DNA of 6,695 nucleotides from Oscillospiraceae bacterium. GTDB lineage: Bacteria > Bacillota_A > Clostridia > Oscillospirales > Oscillospiraceae. The translations under genes were made by a program, and so were the position numbers. The stretch spans positions 1 through 6,695 of the forward strand of contig JAETOP010000148.1 of NCBI GenBank assembly GCA_021771675.1, written 5' to 3'. This document shows positions 6,459-6,695 of this stretch, one piece after another. Position 1 is the first letter of the stretch, and every line of letters begins with the position of its first letter. The notes beneath the pieces are model-generated. The model did not search any database. It was not told the origin of the DNA and worked only from the letters and a program-made list of their open reading frames with translations.

Positions 6459-6478
6459 CCCCCGGACAAAACCGGGGG
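6459..6478 (+). terminator. GC-rich hairpin after proC, probable operon terminator
   Basis: CCCCCGG (6459-6465) pairs with CCGGGGG (6472-6478) around the loop ACAAAA. The T content afterwards is weak (TAATCTCTT), so termination may be partial. It lies 95 bases after the proC stop and just before the promoter at 6486. The 95-base gap holds nothing else I can support. Confidence 0.5.
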
Positions 6479-6485
6479 TAATCTC

Positions 6486-6514
6486 TTGACTATCCCCCAA
6501 AAATGTGCTATGAT
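6486..6514 (+). promoter_or_regulatory. Strong promoter of the truncated tRNA-Leu
   Basis: TTGACT (6486-6491) and TATGAT (6509-6514) are separated by 17 bases, each one mismatch from consensus. Transcription would begin near 6521, about five bases before the tRNA-like sequence, the usual arrangement for tRNA genes. Confidence 0.85.
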
Positions 6515-6525
6515 TCTCCCAACAC

Positions 6526-6583
6526 GCCGGCATGGTGAAATGGTAGACACAAGGGACTTAAAATCCGCTGGGCTGAATCCAGC
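6526..6583 (+). pseudogene. 5' half of tRNA-Leu (anticodon TAA), 3' half missing or replaced
   Basis: Positions 6526-6566 read as a normal bacterial tRNA-Leu: acceptor GCCGGCA, D arm TGGTGAAATGGTAGACAC, and anticodon loop CTTAAAA with TAA at 6559-6561. The match fails at the fourth pair of the anticodon stem. What follows is a 5-bp, 7-base-loop hairpin, GCTGG/CCAGC around GCTGAAT (6567-6583). It has T-arm geometry but lacks the TTC of a T loop. No TGCCGGC acceptor 3' strand or CCA occurs before the end of the window. It may be a pseudogene, a tRNA broken by an inserted element or interrupted by an intron whose 3' part lies beyond the window, or a regulatory RNA that borrowed a tRNA 5' half. 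The promoter is intact. Confidence 0.6.
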
Positions 6584-6638
6584 ACCCAATCCGAATTGTG
6601 CTTGCAAACAGCCAACTTTTTCAATTTGATTTTTCTCT

Positions 6639-6661
6639 GTGTTGGAACATCCCTCCAACAC
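6639..6661 (+). other. Hairpin downstream of the tRNA-Leu fragment
   Basis: GTGTTGGA (6639-6646) pairs perfectly with TCCAACAC (6654-6661) around the seven-base loop ACATCCC. It lies in T- and C-rich sequence. No T run follows, so it is not an obvious terminator. Part of it is also the first copy of a tandem repeat. Confidence 0.45.
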
Positions 6662-6672
6662 ATCCCTCCAAC
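6647..6672 (+). repeat. Two tandem copies of a 13-base repeat
   Basis: ACATCCCTCCAAC occurs twice with no gap and no mismatch (6647-6659, 6660-6672). The second copy could compete with the first for pairing to the TTGGA arm at 6642-6646. Two copies are too few to name a repeat class. Confidence 0.6.
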
Positions 6673-6679
6673 TTCATAT

Positions 6680-6695
6680 CCCTTCATTTGAAGGG
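6680..6695 (+). other. Hairpin at the right edge of the window
   Basis: CCCTTC (6680-6685) and GAAGGG (6690-6695) pair around ATTT. The window stops at the end of the stem, so whether a T run follows and makes it a terminator cannot be seen. Confidence 0.3.

Noticed and set aside
6557..6620. Group I intron start in tRNA-Leu, as in cyanobacteria
   Set aside because: The bases after the anticodon continue as normal tRNA (AAAATCC), no P1 guide pairing with the exon end is visible, and no intron core lies in the window. It stays only as a possibility to test with more sequence.

Overview
The window looks like a chromosomal segment of a GC-rich, Gram-positive gut Clostridium relative, most likely in the Oscillospiraceae or a neighbouring family. 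This is inferred from strong AGGAGG ribosome binding sites, TTGACA/TATAAT promoters with exactly 17-base spacers, a short ProB without a PUA domain, and a zinc-ribbon/RCC1 repeat protein of a kind I associate with these bacteria. No taxonomic search could be run.

Layout, left to right. Positions 1-214 hold no gene I can support, only small hairpin-rich sequence. Positions 215-587 form a compact minus-strand stable-RNA unit: its own promoter (559-587), a 5S rRNA (407-521), a 25-base perfect palindrome in the spacer (371-395), tRNA-Asn(GTT) with encoded CCA (243-318), and a strong terminator (215-243). No 16S or 23S gene lies next to it. Positions 666-2900 (minus) encode a 744-residue membrane-anchored protein: zinc ribbon, TPR-like helices, one transmembrane helix, then seven RCC1-type repeats of almost exactly 38 residues. 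It has a near-consensus promoter at 2935-2963. Positions 2901-3548 are mostly intergenic, with a possible small, perhaps broken, minus-strand gene (3138-3386).

Positions 3549-6364 are a tight plus-strand operon, proB-proA-proC, with gaps of 16 and 10 bases. It is a complete route from glutamate to proline: ProB phosphorylates glutamate, ProA reduces glutamyl phosphate to glutamate semialdehyde, this cyclises spontaneously to pyrroline-5-carboxylate, and ProC reduces that to proline. A GC-rich hairpin follows the operon.

From 6486 a near-perfect promoter drives what begins as a tRNA-Leu(TAA). The match covers the acceptor 5' strand, D arm and anticodon loop, then breaks off after about 41 bases into unrelated hairpin- and repeat-rich sequence. 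With the free-standing 5S/tRNA-Asn unit and the very regular propeller protein, this broken tRNA is the most unusual content. I see no CRISPR array, transposase, phage gene or recognised defence system.
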